A stretch of 39,719 nt of DNA from Merdicola sp963557785 (GCA_963557785.1 CAUWBF010000014.1:1-39719); one strand, 5' to 3'. Positions 26,338 through 36,332 are shown, counted from the first letter of the stretch. Numbers and translations are program-made. The notes: generated by a model not told the origin, from the letters alone.

Positions 26338-27342
26338 TTATCTATTTTTTTCTATATAATTCCAAGAATCTTTACACATTTCATCTAAAGTTTTCTCTGC
26401 TTCCCATCCTAATTCTTCTTTTGATTTTGTAGGATCAGCATAGCATGCAGCTATATCTCCTGGTCTTCTTTCAGTAAATTTATGTGGAACTTTCTTTCCT
26501 GTTGCTTTTTCAAAGCTATTGACCATATCTAATACGCTATATCCTGTACCTGTTCCTAAATTATATATAAATAAGCCTTTTTCTTCTTTATCTAGCTTGT
26601 CTAACGCTTTTATATGTCCTTTTGCTAAATCCACAACATGTATATAATCACGTACTCCTGTACCATCTGGTGTATTATAATCGTTACCAAATATAGATAA
26701 TTCTTTTAACATACCTGCTGCTACTCTTACAATATATGGCATCAAATTATTAGGTATACCTTGAGGTTCTTCTCCAATAAGTCCACTTTCATGTGCTCCT
26801 ACTGGATTAAAATATCTTAATATTGCTATATCCCATGAATTGTCTGCTTTATATATATCTTTTAATATTTGTTCTATAAATAATTTTGAAGTTCCATATG
26901 GGTTTGTTGTTTCGCCTGTTTTGCTTTCTTCTGTAATTGGAACTACTTCTGGATCTCCGTATACTGTTGCAGATGAGCTAAATACAAATTTTTTTACTCC
27001 ATATTTATTCATTGTGTCTAATAATACTAATGCTCCTGACACATTGTTTGAATAATACATTATAGGTTTTTGTACAGATTCTCCAACTGATTTAAATCCC
27101 GCAAAGTTAAGAACTGCATCTATTTTATTTTCTTCAAATACCTTTTCTAATTTTTCTCTATCTAAGTAATTCATTTCGTAGAATTTGAAGTCTTTTCCTG
27201 TTATTTTTCTTATTGCATCTAAAGCTTCTGGTTTGCTATTAGAAAAGTCATCTATTATAATAACATCCTTGCCACTGTTTAATAATTCTACTACTGTGTG
27301 ACTTCCTATATAACCTGCTCCTCCTGTTACTAAAACTGCCAT
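26338..27342 (-). CDS. galE: UDP-glucose 4-epimerase
   Basis: Interconverts UDP-glucose and UDP-galactose. 334 residues, extended SDR fold. NAD-binding GGAGYIGSH at the N-terminus, SSSATVYG with the catalytic Ser/Thr, YGTSK with the catalytic Tyr and Lys, and the late ERRPGDIAACYAD are present. Own promoter; probably co-transcribed with the YdcF gene. It may supply UDP-galactose for wall or capsule polymers. Confidence 0.96.
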   Translation of the reverse strand: MAVLVTGGAGYIGSHTVVELLNSGKDVIIIDDFSNSKPEALDAIRKITGKDFKFYEMNYLDREKLEKVFEENKIDAVLNFAGFKSVGESVQKPIMYYSNNVSGALVLLDTMNKYGVKKFVFSSSATVYGDPEVVPITEESKTGETTNPYGTSKLFIEQILKDIYKADNSWDIAILRYFNPVGAHESGLIGEEPQGIPNNLMPYIVRVAAGMLKELSIFGNDYNTPDGTGVRDYIHVVDLAKGHIKALDKLDKEEKGLFIYNLGTGTGYSVLDMVNSFEKATGKKVPHKFTERRPGDIAACYADPTKSKEELGWEAEKTLDEMCKDSWNYIEKNR

Positions 27343-27377
27343 ATTCTCTTCATTCCTTTCTTAAATAATTTTTGTTA

Positions 27378-27406
27378 ATTATATAATAACTTTTAGCATA
27401 TAACAA
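27378..27406 (-). promoter_or_regulatory. promoter of galE
   Basis: Minus strand TTGTTA (27406-27401), 17-bp spacer, TATAAT (27383-27378), 36 bases before the ATG. Confidence 0.65.
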
Positions 27407-27415
27407 CTATTTTTA

Positions 27416-27982
27416 TTAATTAATTAGTTGCTTATACATTTCATAATCTCTTAATATTTTTCTTACATAATTATTTGTTTCTTTAAATGGTATATCTTCT
27501 GCATTTGATCCATCTTTTTTTAAAATTCCTGTTTCTAACCATTTATCTACATTTCCACTTCCAGCATTATAAGCTGTAAGTGCTACTGTTATATTTTTGT
27601 ATTTATCATATAATGTAGCAAAATATTTTGTTCCAATATTAATATTAATTTCTGGATTATATAAATCTTCCTTAGAATTATATTCAATTTTTAATTTTCT
27701 TGATGTTTCTTCTGCTGTAGTATCCATTAATTGCATAAGTCCTATTGCTCCGCTTTTTGAAACTACATCTGGCTTAAAATTACTTTCTGCTTTAATTATT
27801 GCAAATACTAATAATGGGTCTATATTATACTCTAGTGCATATCTATATACATACTCTTCATACTCTGTTACATATATCCTTTTTAATATAAAATTCTTAG
27901 CTGTCGGGAAAATACATATTAATATACTTACTGTACAAATAATCGTTATAAAAAATACTCTCTTCTTATGTTTTAAGTGCAA
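27416..27982 (-). CDS. lytic transglycosylase (SLT domain)
   Basis: 188 residues with a TTG start. Signal or anchor segment at about 10-28, then an SLT/Slt70-like domain from about 40. IIKAESNF gives catalytic E66; SGAIGLMQLMDTTA and ALTAYNAGSGNVDKW are the other family motifs. Cleaves peptidoglycan glycan strands. I chose TTG at 27982 because AAGGAG lies nine bases upstream and after the polA stop; the ATG at 28018 would overlap polA and precede that ribosome site. Confidence 0.88.
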   Translation of the reverse strand: MHLKHKKRVFFITIICTVSILICIFPTAKNFILKRIYVTEYEEYVYRYALEYNIDPLLVFAIIKAESNFKPDVVSKSGAIGLMQLMDTTAEETSRKLKIEYNSKEDLYNPEININIGTKYFATLYDKYKNITVALTAYNAGSGNVDKWLETGILKKDGSNAEDIPFKETNNYVRKILRDYEMYKQLIN

Positions 27983-27999
27983 TTTTCTTCTCTCCTTTA

Positions 28000-30711
28000 T
28001 TATTTTGCATCGTACCAATTATCTGCAGTACTTGTTTCTGCAATTAATGGTACTTCTAATTTTATTGCATTTTCCATAGATTCTTTTAATATTTTTTCTA
28101 CTTCTTCCTTTTCTTCTATTGCTGCTTCTATCATTAATTCATCATGAACTTGTAAGATTATTTTAGATTTTAATTTTCTGTTTTTTAATTCATTGTATGT
28201 TGTAATCATTGCAATCTTCATTATATCCGCTGCTGTACCTTGTATTGGAGTATTCATCGCCACTCTTGTTCCAAATTGTCTTACAACATAGCTATTTGAT
28301 TTCAATTCTGGTATATATCTTCTTCTATTAAATAATGTTTCTACATATCCTTGATTTTTTGCTTTTTCTACTATTGTATCCATAAATTCTTGTATTCCAT
28401 TATACTTATCTAAGTACTGTGTAATATATGTTTTAGCTAATTTCCTAGATACTCCTAATTGTTCCGCTAAACCAAAATCAGAAATTCCATATACTATGCC
28501 AAAATTAACTGCCTTTGCTTGTGATCTTTGTTCTTTTGTTACTTCGTCTATAGGAATATTAAATACCTTTGATGCTGCTTGTTTATGAATATCTTCATTA
28601 TTTAGAAATGCTTGTATCATATTTGTATCTTTCGATATATGTGCAAGAACCCTTAATTCTATTTGTGAATAATCTGCATCAATAAATACATATCCATCTG
28701 CTGGTTTAAATACTTTTCTTAATCTTTTTCCTAATTCTATTCTTGTTGGTATATTTTGAAGATTTGGCTCTGTTGAACTAATTCTTCCTGTTGCAGTTAT
28801 GGTTTGATGAAAATATGAATGTATTCTACCTGTTTTATTATTTATATATGGTTTTAGTCCTTCAATATAAGTAGAATTTAATTTTGCCAATGTTCTATAT
28901 TCTAATATTTTTTCTATAATTGGATGTTCTGGTTTTAATCTTTCCAAAACATCTACATCTGTGGAATATCCACTTTTTGTTTTCTTGTATACTGGTAATT
29001 TAAGTTTGTCAAATAATAATTCACCTAATTGTTTTGGAGAATTAATATTGAATTCTTCTCCACTTAATTCATATATTTCATTTTTTAATTCATCTATTTT
29101 CTCTTTAAGTTCTAAACCAAAGTTTTCTAATTCTTGCTTATCCACATACATTCCTTTGTATTGCATTTCGGCTAAAACTTCTACTAATGGCATTTCTATA
29201 GTATTAAATAATACTAATTCATTGTCTTTTTCTAAGTTTTCTATAGTAACATTTATCAATTTACCTATTACATATGCATACATAGCTATCAATGTCTGAT
29301 CGTATTTGTTTTCTGAGTTTTCTGTTTGTTCAAATAAATTTATTTGTTCTTCATCTTTTATCCCCATTTTCTTGATGTATTCATCTATATCTAAATTTAA
29401 ATATTTTATTGATAAGTCTTTTAATAAATGTTTACTGTCTGTTGGATCTAAATCATATGCTGCTATTTCTGCGTCATATACTAAACTATTTAAATTTATT
29501 CCTAATTGTTTTAGTAATATATAATCTTCAGAAGTTTTATATCCATATTTTTTTACACTACTATCTTCAAATATCTCTTTTAAAATTGGAATATCTTGCT
29601 CTGATATGTTTACATAATAAACTCTGTCATTTTTATCATCATAAATGCTTATATATTTAATTGATTTATTTATAATATCATTATTTTGTGTATTTTCTGT
29701 TTCGAAATAGTAAATAATTTTTTTATTTTCTATAATTTCTTTTTTTATATCTTTTAATGTTGTTTGGACTATTTCAAATAGATCTTCTAATTTTCCTGCT
29801 TTATTTTCTTGGATTGTACCTTCTAAATTAAATCTTTCAATATATCTATTAAATTTTAATTTTTTAAATATTTCATATACTTTTTCATTATTCCATGGTA
29901 AAACTTTAAGATTCTCAATATTTTCTTCTATTGGTACCTCTAAATTTATAGTTCCTAAAAATTTTGACATCATTGCTAAATCTTTATTGTTCTCTATATT
30001 CTCTTTAACTTTTCCTTTTAAGTCTGTTTGCCCATTTTCTAATTTTTCATATAAATTATCTATCGTTTCATATTTTTTTATAATATTTAAAGCTGTTTTT
30101 TCTCCTATTCCTGGTACTCCTGGAATATTGTCTGAAGTATCTCCTTGTAACCCTTTTACTTCTATCAATTGTTTTGGTTCTATTCCATATATTTCTTGAA
30201 TTTTCGATTTGTTAAAATCTTCTACTTCTGTTTTGCCCATTTTTGTTCTAGGTATTCTTATAGTTACTTTATCCGTTGCTAATTGAAAAGTATCTCGGTC
30301 TCCTGAAAGAATTGTTACTTCTAGTCCATTCTCTTCTCCATATTTAGAAAGTGTTCCTAAAATATCATCTGCTTCATATCCTTCTTTTTCAATTACCGTT
30401 ATATTCATATATTTTAATATTTCTTTTATTATTGGCATTTGCTCAGCTAGTTCATTCGGCATACCTTTTCTTGTTGCTTTATATCCTTCATAAGCTTTAT
30501 GTCTTGCTGTTGGAGCCTTTAAATCAAAAGCTACTGCCATATAATTTGGATTTAGATCTTCTATAATTTTAAACATTATGGATAAGAATCCATAAATAGC
30601 ATTTGTATAAGTTCCTTCATCAGTCATAAGCATTTTGTTTCCCATTATTCCATAAAAAGCTCTGTTCATTATGCTATTTCCATCAATTATTACTAGTCTT
30701 TCCAAATTCAT
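28000..30711 (-). CDS. polA: DNA polymerase I
   Basis: 903 residues. A 5' nuclease domain (about 1-295), a 3'-5' exonuclease-like domain (about 310-495) and a family A polymerase domain (about 510-903) with DADYSQIELRVLAHIS (motif A), the RSQAKAVNFGIVYG O-helix and QVHDELMIEA (motif C). The exonuclease-like domain lacks the first DxE motif (the region reads YYFETEN), so proofreading is probably absent, as in Bacillus Pol I. Confidence 0.97.
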   Translation of the reverse strand: MNLERLVIIDGNSIMNRAFYGIMGNKMLMTDEGTYTNAIYGFLSIMFKIIEDLNPNYMAVAFDLKAPTARHKAYEGYKATRKGMPNELAEQMPIIKEILKYMNITVIEKEGYEADDILGTLSKYGEENGLEVTILSGDRDTFQLATDKVTIRIPRTKMGKTEVEDFNKSKIQEIYGIEPKQLIEVKGLQGDTSDNIPGVPGIGEKTALNIIKKYETIDNLYEKLENGQTDLKGKVKENIENNKDLAMMSKFLGTINLEVPIEENIENLKVLPWNNEKVYEIFKKLKFNRYIERFNLEGTIQENKAGKLEDLFEIVQTTLKDIKKEIIENKKIIYYFETENTQNNDIINKSIKYISIYDDKNDRVYYVNISEQDIPILKEIFEDSSVKKYGYKTSEDYILLKQLGINLNSLVYDAEIAAYDLDPTDSKHLLKDLSIKYLNLDIDEYIKKMGIKDEEQINLFEQTENSENKYDQTLIAMYAYVIGKLINVTIENLEKDNELVLFNTIEMPLVEVLAEMQYKGMYVDKQELENFGLELKEKIDELKNEIYELSGEEFNINSPKQLGELLFDKLKLPVYKKTKSGYSTDVDVLERLKPEHPIIEKILEYRTLAKLNSTYIEGLKPYINNKTGRIHSYFHQTITATGRISSTEPNLQNIPTRIELGKRLRKVFKPADGYVFIDADYSQIELRVLAHISKDTNMIQAFLNNEDIHKQAASKVFNIPIDEVTKEQRSQAKAVNFGIVYGISDFGLAEQLGVSRKLAKTYITQYLDKYNGIQEFMDTIVEKAKNQGYVETLFNRRRYIPELKSNSYVVRQFGTRVAMNTPIQGTAADIMKIAMITTYNELKNRKLKSKIILQVHDELMIEAAIEEKEEVEKILKESMENAIKLEVPLIAETSTADNWYDAK

Positions 30712-30732
30712 TACCTCTTTTTCTTAATATTT

Positions 30733-32214
30733 TTAATAATTATATACTTTTACGTATATTGTATCTCCTACACATATATAATAATCGTTTTCATTAAAAT
30801 ACTGTAAATATTTTAAACTCTCTTCTATATTTAAATCTATTTTTTGAAATTTTCTACCTGTATAAAAATTTATTGCTCCATTTGAACTCCATTTAGTTTT
30901 TACTGCATTTTGTGTTATAACCGATTTATTTTTCACTTCTTCAAAATAGCCTTTTTCTTCTTCATTACATATAACTATAAGTCCTATATTTTTTATTTCT
31001 ATATTATTATTTTTTTCATATTCTTCTATATATTCTTTTATTTTTAATGTTTCTATCTTTTCTAATTCGTTCACTTGTTTATGATAGTCTATAAGAGTAG
31101 TTGCAGATATAATATTGCTACATAAATATGTAATTAACATTATCATTATGAAATTACTTCTAAAATTTTCTTTATCCCATATTTTCGTATTTATGTACAT
31201 ATACATAAATATTAAACCTATAATTGCTCCTACTGCATATTTAGTTCTACCTGCATAGTAAGCTGAAAGTGATGGTATATGCATTGCAAAATTAGTTAGA
31301 ACCGTAATAAATACTATCAATAATACATTTAATATATGATTTTCTTTTTGCCTTACGCTTTCATATAATGCTAATATACATAATAGTATGATAAGACTTA
31401 AAAACATTCCATCTATATATATATTGCATTGATTTATAAATATCCAAAATATATTGTTTGTTATATATTTAAAATTTTCCCACATTTTTTTTATATTAAA
31501 AGAAATTCTACTTTGGGTAGTATTTAAAATACTTGTTGTTATTTTTACTATTAATACATTTACAAGTATTGCTAATAATATTATACTTATAGCTTTTAAT
31601 ATATCTTTAAAAACTTCTTTATAATTATTTTTATTTTTAATAATAGAAAATGTAATTATTAACGCTATAAACAGTGGTATTGTTGCTTGATAACAGATTA
31701 CTGATAATATGCAAAGAAATATAGATTTTAAATAATAATACTTTTCTTTTTTTATAAATATATCTGTAGCAAATATTATTAATAAAATTGACATATTCAT
31801 TGCAGCTGATTCTATATAATATAATAATTCCACTTCTATAAAATTAAATATTATACAATATGCTATTATGTATATAATCGTTTCGATATATAGGTTTTTA
31901 GCAGGCTTATATTTTGATATTATACTTTTTAATTTTAGTACTGAAATTGCATTTATTATAATTGCAATTATTGTTATAGCACATTTATATATTTCTGGCT
32001 TTATCTTTAAAAAATCACCTATAAATAGATATATACTTACAAACAATCTTCCATCTGTAAGTGAATTACTTATAATATAATCTATATATCCTTTGTTTAT
32101 AATATTATACATATCAGTTGAATAATGAACTGTTATGTATTTGTTATATGTTATTACTGCTATAATTATAGTTACTATAAAAAATATAATATCTTTTTTA
32201 TTTATCTTTTTCAT
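30733..32214 (-). CDS. GtrII-like polytopic membrane protein
   Basis: 493 residues with about ten to eleven membrane helices. The early loop between helices one and two contains LTDGRLF, and the layout, with a short C-terminal extracytoplasmic domain after the last helix, matches the 'glucosyltransferase domain-containing' (GtrII/GtrV) proteins that use a lipid-linked sugar. The donor and target are unknown; a wall polymer or capsule is likely. It lies 21 bases before polA. Confidence 0.6.
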   Translation of the reverse strand: MKKINKKDIIFFIVTIIIAVITYNKYITVHYSTDMYNIINKGYIDYIISNSLTDGRLFVSIYLFIGDFLKIKPEIYKCAITIIAIIINAISVLKLKSIISKYKPAKNLYIETIIYIIAYCIIFNFIEVELLYYIESAAMNMSILLIIFATDIFIKKEKYYYLKSIFLCILSVICYQATIPLFIALIITFSIIKNKNNYKEVFKDILKAISIILLAILVNVLIVKITTSILNTTQSRISFNIKKMWENFKYITNNIFWIFINQCNIYIDGMFLSLIILLCILALYESVRQKENHILNVLLIVFITVLTNFAMHIPSLSAYYAGRTKYAVGAIIGLIFMYMYINTKIWDKENFRSNFIMIMLITYLCSNIISATTLIDYHKQVNELEKIETLKIKEYIEEYEKNNNIEIKNIGLIVICNEEEKGYFEEVKNKSVITQNAVKTKWSSNGAINFYTGRKFQKIDLNIEESLKYLQYFNENDYYICVGDTIYVKVYNY

Positions 32215-32272
32215 TTAATTTTGTTTTTTCCTTTTTAATCATTTTTAAATTTATAACACTTACTATAATTTA

Positions 32273-32467
32273 TTATTTAGATTTTAATAACATATTAAAT
32301 ATTGTTAAATTTCCTCCATATATATTATAGTAACATTCTTCATAATGACCAATATCTGCTATTTCATCATCATTAACCCATTCTACTCCTTTTCTTACAG
32401 GAATAACTACACTGAGTAAAAACAGTATAAATATTATAATTAAAGCAATAAGAATTTTCTTTTTCAT
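32273..32467 (-). CDS. small membrane-anchored protein
   Basis: 64 residues. KKK then one hydrophobic helix (about 5-23), followed by a charged extracytoplasmic segment containing VEWVNDDEIAD and ECYYNIYGGN. No family recognised. The start at 32467 has GGAGG nine bases upstream, a strong signal for a real gene. It marks the last chromosome-like gene before the accessory region. Confidence 0.55.
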   Translation of the reverse strand: MKKKILIALIIIFILFLLSVVIPVRKGVEWVNDDEIADIGHYEECYYNIYGGNLTIFNMLLKSK

Positions 32468-32601
32468 TTTCAATACCTCCAATTATAAATACAAATCACT
32501 ATTTTATGATTAGCTTTTATTTTTCCTTAGATTTTTTGAATACTATATATTTTTTAGTCTTTTTTCATTGCATTTATTTGTTTACTATATCTGTCTTCTT
32601 C

Positions 32602-32697
32602 TCAACTCCTCGTATCTAACCATTTAAATTCGCGTACCCTGTCGTTCTTCATTAAAACAGTTATAATATCAAGAGTTTTGAGGCTTTTATTCGCCAT
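32602..32697 (-). pseudogene. remnant of a helix-turn-helix regulator
   Basis: A 31-codon frame starting MANKSLKTLDIITVLMKNDR and ending at a TGA. After the stop, the same frame resumes with EEDRYSKQINAMKKD. The start resembles the first helices of IclR- or WYL-type HTH regulators, which continue for 200-300 residues. Here the homology stops early, so it looks like a decayed or deleted gene. The surrounding bases are less AT-rich than the flanks. A minus-strand TTGACA (32767-32762), 17 bp, TATGAA lies upstream. Assignment by pattern only. Confidence 0.35.
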
Positions 32698-32882
32698 TTT
32701 TTCTTATTTTTCGTATTTTTCATAATCTTATGTAAGTGTTCATACATGACTATCTAATTTTTGTCAAGTAATTTTTTATAAATTTATTATATTATTTTTT
32801 TGTATGGCAAACAAGCGAAAACGATATATTTTTTAAAAAATTGTATCTTTTTCACTTCTTTTATGATAAAATTCAATTATGA
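32698..32882. other. non-coding DNA 3' of the IS110 transposase
   Basis: About 185 bases with no frame of note, very AT-rich. It contains a TTGACA-17-TATGAA promoter-like set on the minus strand and an imperfect dyad TATGTA..TTCATA near 32729-32744. The right end of the IS110 element must lie here or just beyond, but IS110 elements lack terminal inverted repeats, so I cannot fix it. Confidence 0.4.
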
Positions 32883-34088
32883 TTAATTTTCTAAGAATTG
32901 TTTATTATTTTTGCACATAGAATATAACATTCTTAGAATTTTTGTAGAACAAGCAGTTAGGCTTTCGTAATAATGTTTGCCTTCTGCTTTTTTATTTTGG
33001 TAATAAATATATACTGGATGTTCTGGATAATTTGAAGCACCTAGTTTTACTACCATTTGGCTACAATTAAATAATATATATCGTGCATATTTGTTTCCTC
33101 TTTTTGATATTGCTCCTTTCACATTTATACTTTTCCCAGATTGCTTTATTGTTGGATCAAGTCCACAAAATGCTATTATTTCTTTTGGACTATTAAACCT
33201 TGTTATATCTCCTAATTCTCCAAGTATCTCTGCTGTTAGTATTTCTCCAATTCCATAAAATGAATTTATTATTTTAAAATATGGCGATTGCTTTGCTGTC
33301 TCTATCATTTTTTCTCTTAATTCATTTATGATATTGTTATTATTCTGTACTATTTTAGCCATATATGAAAGATTTTGTACATCTTCATGTTCTTTATCAA
33401 CTCCTGGATAAGAGTTAGCTGAAGCAGTTTTTATTGTCGTAGCTAGCTTTTTATAAAAGTTTAAATTTCTTCCATTTGTTTTATATAAATTGTTATATAA
33501 TGCATCAATTCGCTTTTCTTTCACCATTTCTGCGTGTGGAAATTCCTTAATAAAGTTTAGTGCTGTATCATCATAAATTCTTGTTGATTTAAATATCTTC
33601 TCTAACTCTGGAAAGCATATATTTATCAACCTTTTGTATCTGTTTTTACAACTCACATTGTTCTGCAATAAATAAAAATATTGTCTTGTCATTGCTTTTA
33701 AATTAGCGTATAAGTCCTTTTTAGATAAATCGTGATATTCTACTTTATTTACAAAAAATAACTTTGCTAATCTATAACAGTCTTCTTTATCTGTTTTCGT
33801 TTTTCTAATAGTGTCATAATTATTTTTAGTAGTTAGACTATTGATAACTAAAGTATTAAATCCATTTTCTTTAAAATATCTTTCTACTGGTAAATGATAT
33901 GTACCTGTTGATTCCATAAATACAGTTAGATTTTCTGGATTGATTTCTTTAATTTCTGCTTTTACTTTATCAAAGTTTTCCAAATTATGTTTTATTTCCT
34001 TTGTATCAATAAGTATCTCTCCATCACTATTCATAAGCATTATCATACTTTTATTTTTAGCAACATCTACACTTAATACTGTTTTCAA
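32883..34088 (-). CDS. IS110 family transposase
   Basis: 401 residues. The RuvC-like N-terminal DEDD domain shows D8 (SVDVAKNK), E59 (FMESTGTYH) and D100/D103 (TKTDKEDCYRLA). The C-terminal Tnp_20 domain shows the FYGIGEILTAEILGELGD helix-hairpin-helix and FCGLDPTIKQSG..GAISKRGNKYARYIL, which carries the catalytic serine region. All catalytic groups are present, so it may be active. IS110 enzymes use a bridge RNA made from the element's non-coding end to choose their target. The IS sits between the chromosome-like genes and the tet unit. Confidence 0.95.
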   Translation of the reverse strand: MKTVLSVDVAKNKSMIMLMNSDGEILIDTKEIKHNLENFDKVKAEIKEINPENLTVFMESTGTYHLPVERYFKENGFNTLVINSLTTKNNYDTIRKTKTDKEDCYRLAKLFFVNKVEYHDLSKKDLYANLKAMTRQYFYLLQNNVSCKNRYKRLINICFPELEKIFKSTRIYDDTALNFIKEFPHAEMVKEKRIDALYNNLYKTNGRNLNFYKKLATTIKTASANSYPGVDKEHEDVQNLSYMAKIVQNNNNIINELREKMIETAKQSPYFKIINSFYGIGEILTAEILGELGDITRFNSPKEIIAFCGLDPTIKQSGKSINVKGAISKRGNKYARYILFNCSQMVVKLGASNYPEHPVYIYYQNKKAEGKHYYESLTACSTKILRMLYSMCKNNKQFLEN

Positions 34089-34293
34089 AATTATTCACCT
34101 ACTTTCTTTTTGAACCTAAGTCTTTTACCTCTACTATTATTTCATCATGCTTGTTATATAGAGTCAAAATTGCCCTCACTATCTAAAACTAAATTAATAA
34201 TAGGAATAAAAGCCGAACTGTCAATTTGTTAGATTCTATGACCTCTGTAATTTGATGTTCTAACTTAAATTCTTTGTAAATAATTTTACAACC
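34089..34293 (-). other. non-coding 5' flank of IS110, candidate bridge RNA region
   Basis: 205 bases between the transposase ATG and the tet terminator. On the minus strand it has a promoter-like TTGACA (34224-34219), 16 bp, TATTAT (34202-34197), then about 105 bases of leader holding short inverted repeats. In the IS110 subgroup the bridge RNA comes from the region 5' of the transposase, so this is the best candidate. No fold was computed. Confidence 0.35.
34197..34224 (-). promoter_or_regulatory. possible promoter of transposase/leader RNA
   Basis: Minus-strand TTGACA, 16-bp spacer, TATTAT, about 109 bases ahead of the transposase ATG. Confidence 0.4.
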
Positions 34294-34330
34294 AAAAAAA
34301 TTAGATGTAAATTCATTTATTTACATCTAA
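34294..34330 (-). terminator. terminator of the tet unit
   Basis: A perfect 12-bp stem TTAGATGTAAAT/ATTTACATCTAA (34301-34312 with 34319-34330), six-base loop, minus-strand run of seven Ts (34300-34294). 30 bases after the tet stop codon. Confidence 0.88.
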
Positions 34331-34360
34331 AAGTATACATGTAATTTAGCGAATAGTAAC

Positions 34361-36283
34361 TTAATTTTCTTTTTTATTAAACATATGGCGTACTTTATCT
34401 ATTCGATTATTTGGTCTACGTGATTGAATAACTGGTTCACAAGTAGCAATTTGATAACCTTTTAATTCTGTCAAAAAAACTGCTTGCCCATTTGTATATA
34501 GAGTTAAAGTATTACGATATTCATTAATACAACGTGCAGGAATATGTCCTGTAAAAATAACTTCATCATTTTTTGATTGACTTGTTTCAATTATTGCACA
34601 ATGTTTTTGTGCATCATTATATGCACGAGAAAAGTATTCCTGTGGTGTAAAAAGTATAAACGAAAGATATGGCTCTAATAATTGCGTTCCCGCTTTTTTC
34701 AATGTTTGTTCAAGTACAATTGGGGCAAGAAAGCGAAAATCCGAGGGAGTACTAACAGGGCTATAATAAACACCATATTCAAAACATATTTTACAATCTG
34801 TTACTTCCCAACCATACAAACCTTGCTCCAGTCCATAATTAATACCTTCTCTTACTGCATTTTGGAAACTTTGATTTAAATAACCGAGTGAAACTTTGCT
34901 TTCGTACTGTATTCCACTGCCAATTGGAAGTGGAGTTATTGATAATCCAATTGATGCCCAAAATGGATTTGGTGGTACTTCAATATGAATAGTATAATCT
35001 GCCTTTTGTAATGGCTTTTCCAAATAAATTACGGTTGGATCTTCGATTCTTATGTTTATGTGATATTTTTCAATCAACAGAGAACAGATAACTTCTAACT
35101 GCACTGTTCCTAAAAAAGAAATGACGATTTCATGTGTTATCGTATCAACACAATAACGTAAAAGAGGATCAGTATCTGCAATTTCTGTAAGAGCATCCAA
35201 TAATTTTTCTCTCTCTTCTATTTTTATCGGTTCAATTCTTGTTCGTAGTATTGGTACAGTCTTGTCATTCCATACATTGCATGGCAAAAGCTTTTCATTT
35301 CCTATAATATCGTTCAATCTTAATGTATTGTTAGGTATAATAAAAATATCTCCAGAACAAACTGTTTTTGTCTGTATCATTTCTCCATTTGAAGGAATAT
35401 ATATTTCTGTAAGTTTCACTTTCTTTTTTTCTGGCAATATAATTGTATCTCGTAAGTGTAATGTTCCACTGTAAAGACGCAAATAAACTAATCTTTGCTT
35501 ATGGTCTGTATATTCAATTTTAAAAACCCTTCCACATAGTTCTGAATCATTCTCATTCATTTCAGGACAAAAAAGATTTGAAATAGCTTCGATGAGTTGT
35601 TGAGTCCCTATATTATTTCTAGCACTTCCATGGTATATAGGAAACAACGAACCTTTTTTAACACACCTATATTCTTCATACGTTAATTCTTGTATAGTCA
35701 ATTTTTCTCCTGCAATATATTTTTCTAAAAGTTTATCATTTTTGGAAATTACAGGATCCCAATCATCTAAATCAATAATATTTTTAATTGATATTTCTGG
35801 AGTTAATGTTACATTTTGCATAACAATAATATCATTTGAAAGTTTTTCTTTGATATTTTGATAAATATTATTTAAGTTAATTCCATCCTGATCTATTTTA
35901 TTTATAAAAATAATTGTTGGTATATTCATTTTTTGAAGTGCATGGAATAGTATTCTGGTTTGTGCTTGTACACCATCTTTAGCAGAAATTACTAAAATAG
36001 CTCCATCAAGAACAGATAAGGAACGATACACTTCTGTTATAAAATCTATATGTCCAGGAGTATCTACAATATTGATTTTGTAGTCATTCCAATTAAAAGA
36101 AGTAACTGCTGCCTGAATTGTGATTCCACGCTGACGTTCTAAAAACATAGTATCTGTCCTTGTTGTTCCCTTATCTACACTGCCTAATTCTAAAATCGCT
36201 CCACTTGTATAAAGCAGACTTTCCGTTAAAGTTGTCTTTCCTGCATCTACATGAGCAAGAATACCAATGTTGATTATTTTCAT
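34361..36283 (-). CDS. tet(44): ribosomal protection tetracycline resistance, tet(44)-like
   Basis: An EF-G-like GTPase of 640 residues that ejects tetracycline from the ribosome. GTPase motifs: AHVDAGKTTLTES (about 10-22), RQRGITIQ (switch I), DTPGHIDF, and NKIDQ. Domain IV ends with the usual YYSPVSTPSDFRFLAPIV and the C-terminus RPNNRIDKVRHMFN, as in Tet(M/O/W). The internal sequence, such as DLDDWDPVISKNDKLLEKYI, matches my memory of Tet(44) rather than Tet(M), Tet(O) or Tet(W). All GTPase motifs are intact. A GGGAGGGAAA ribosome site precedes the ATG. No attenuator leader peptide is visible; it is 49 bases after the PadR gene and probably shares its transcript. Confidence 0.93.
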   Translation of the reverse strand: MKIINIGILAHVDAGKTTLTESLLYTSGAILELGSVDKGTTRTDTMFLERQRGITIQAAVTSFNWNDYKINIVDTPGHIDFITEVYRSLSVLDGAILVISAKDGVQAQTRILFHALQKMNIPTIIFINKIDQDGINLNNIYQNIKEKLSNDIIVMQNVTLTPEISIKNIIDLDDWDPVISKNDKLLEKYIAGEKLTIQELTYEEYRCVKKGSLFPIYHGSARNNIGTQQLIEAISNLFCPEMNENDSELCGRVFKIEYTDHKQRLVYLRLYSGTLHLRDTIILPEKKKVKLTEIYIPSNGEMIQTKTVCSGDIFIIPNNTLRLNDIIGNEKLLPCNVWNDKTVPILRTRIEPIKIEEREKLLDALTEIADTDPLLRYCVDTITHEIVISFLGTVQLEVICSLLIEKYHINIRIEDPTVIYLEKPLQKADYTIHIEVPPNPFWASIGLSITPLPIGSGIQYESKVSLGYLNQSFQNAVREGINYGLEQGLYGWEVTDCKICFEYGVYYSPVSTPSDFRFLAPIVLEQTLKKAGTQLLEPYLSFILFTPQEYFSRAYNDAQKHCAIIETSQSKNDEVIFTGHIPARCINEYRNTLTLYTNGQAVFLTELKGYQIATCEPVIQSRRPNNRIDKVRHMFNKKEN

Positions 36284-36332
36284 TGAATTTCCCTCCCTAC
36301 AAATTTATCTTTTAACTTAAAATCAATATTTG

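Noticed and set aside
32590..32700. CRISPR repeat or leader in the less AT-rich patch
   Set aside because: The patch has no repeat copies; a short protein frame explains it better.
34089..34360. Exact left end of the IS110 element
   Set aside because: IS110 elements lack terminal inverted repeats and target duplications, so the end cannot be set from one copy.
36284..36332. Attenuator leader peptide before tet, as in tet(M)
   Set aside because: The 49-base gap has only a ribosome site, no leader frame or alternative stems.
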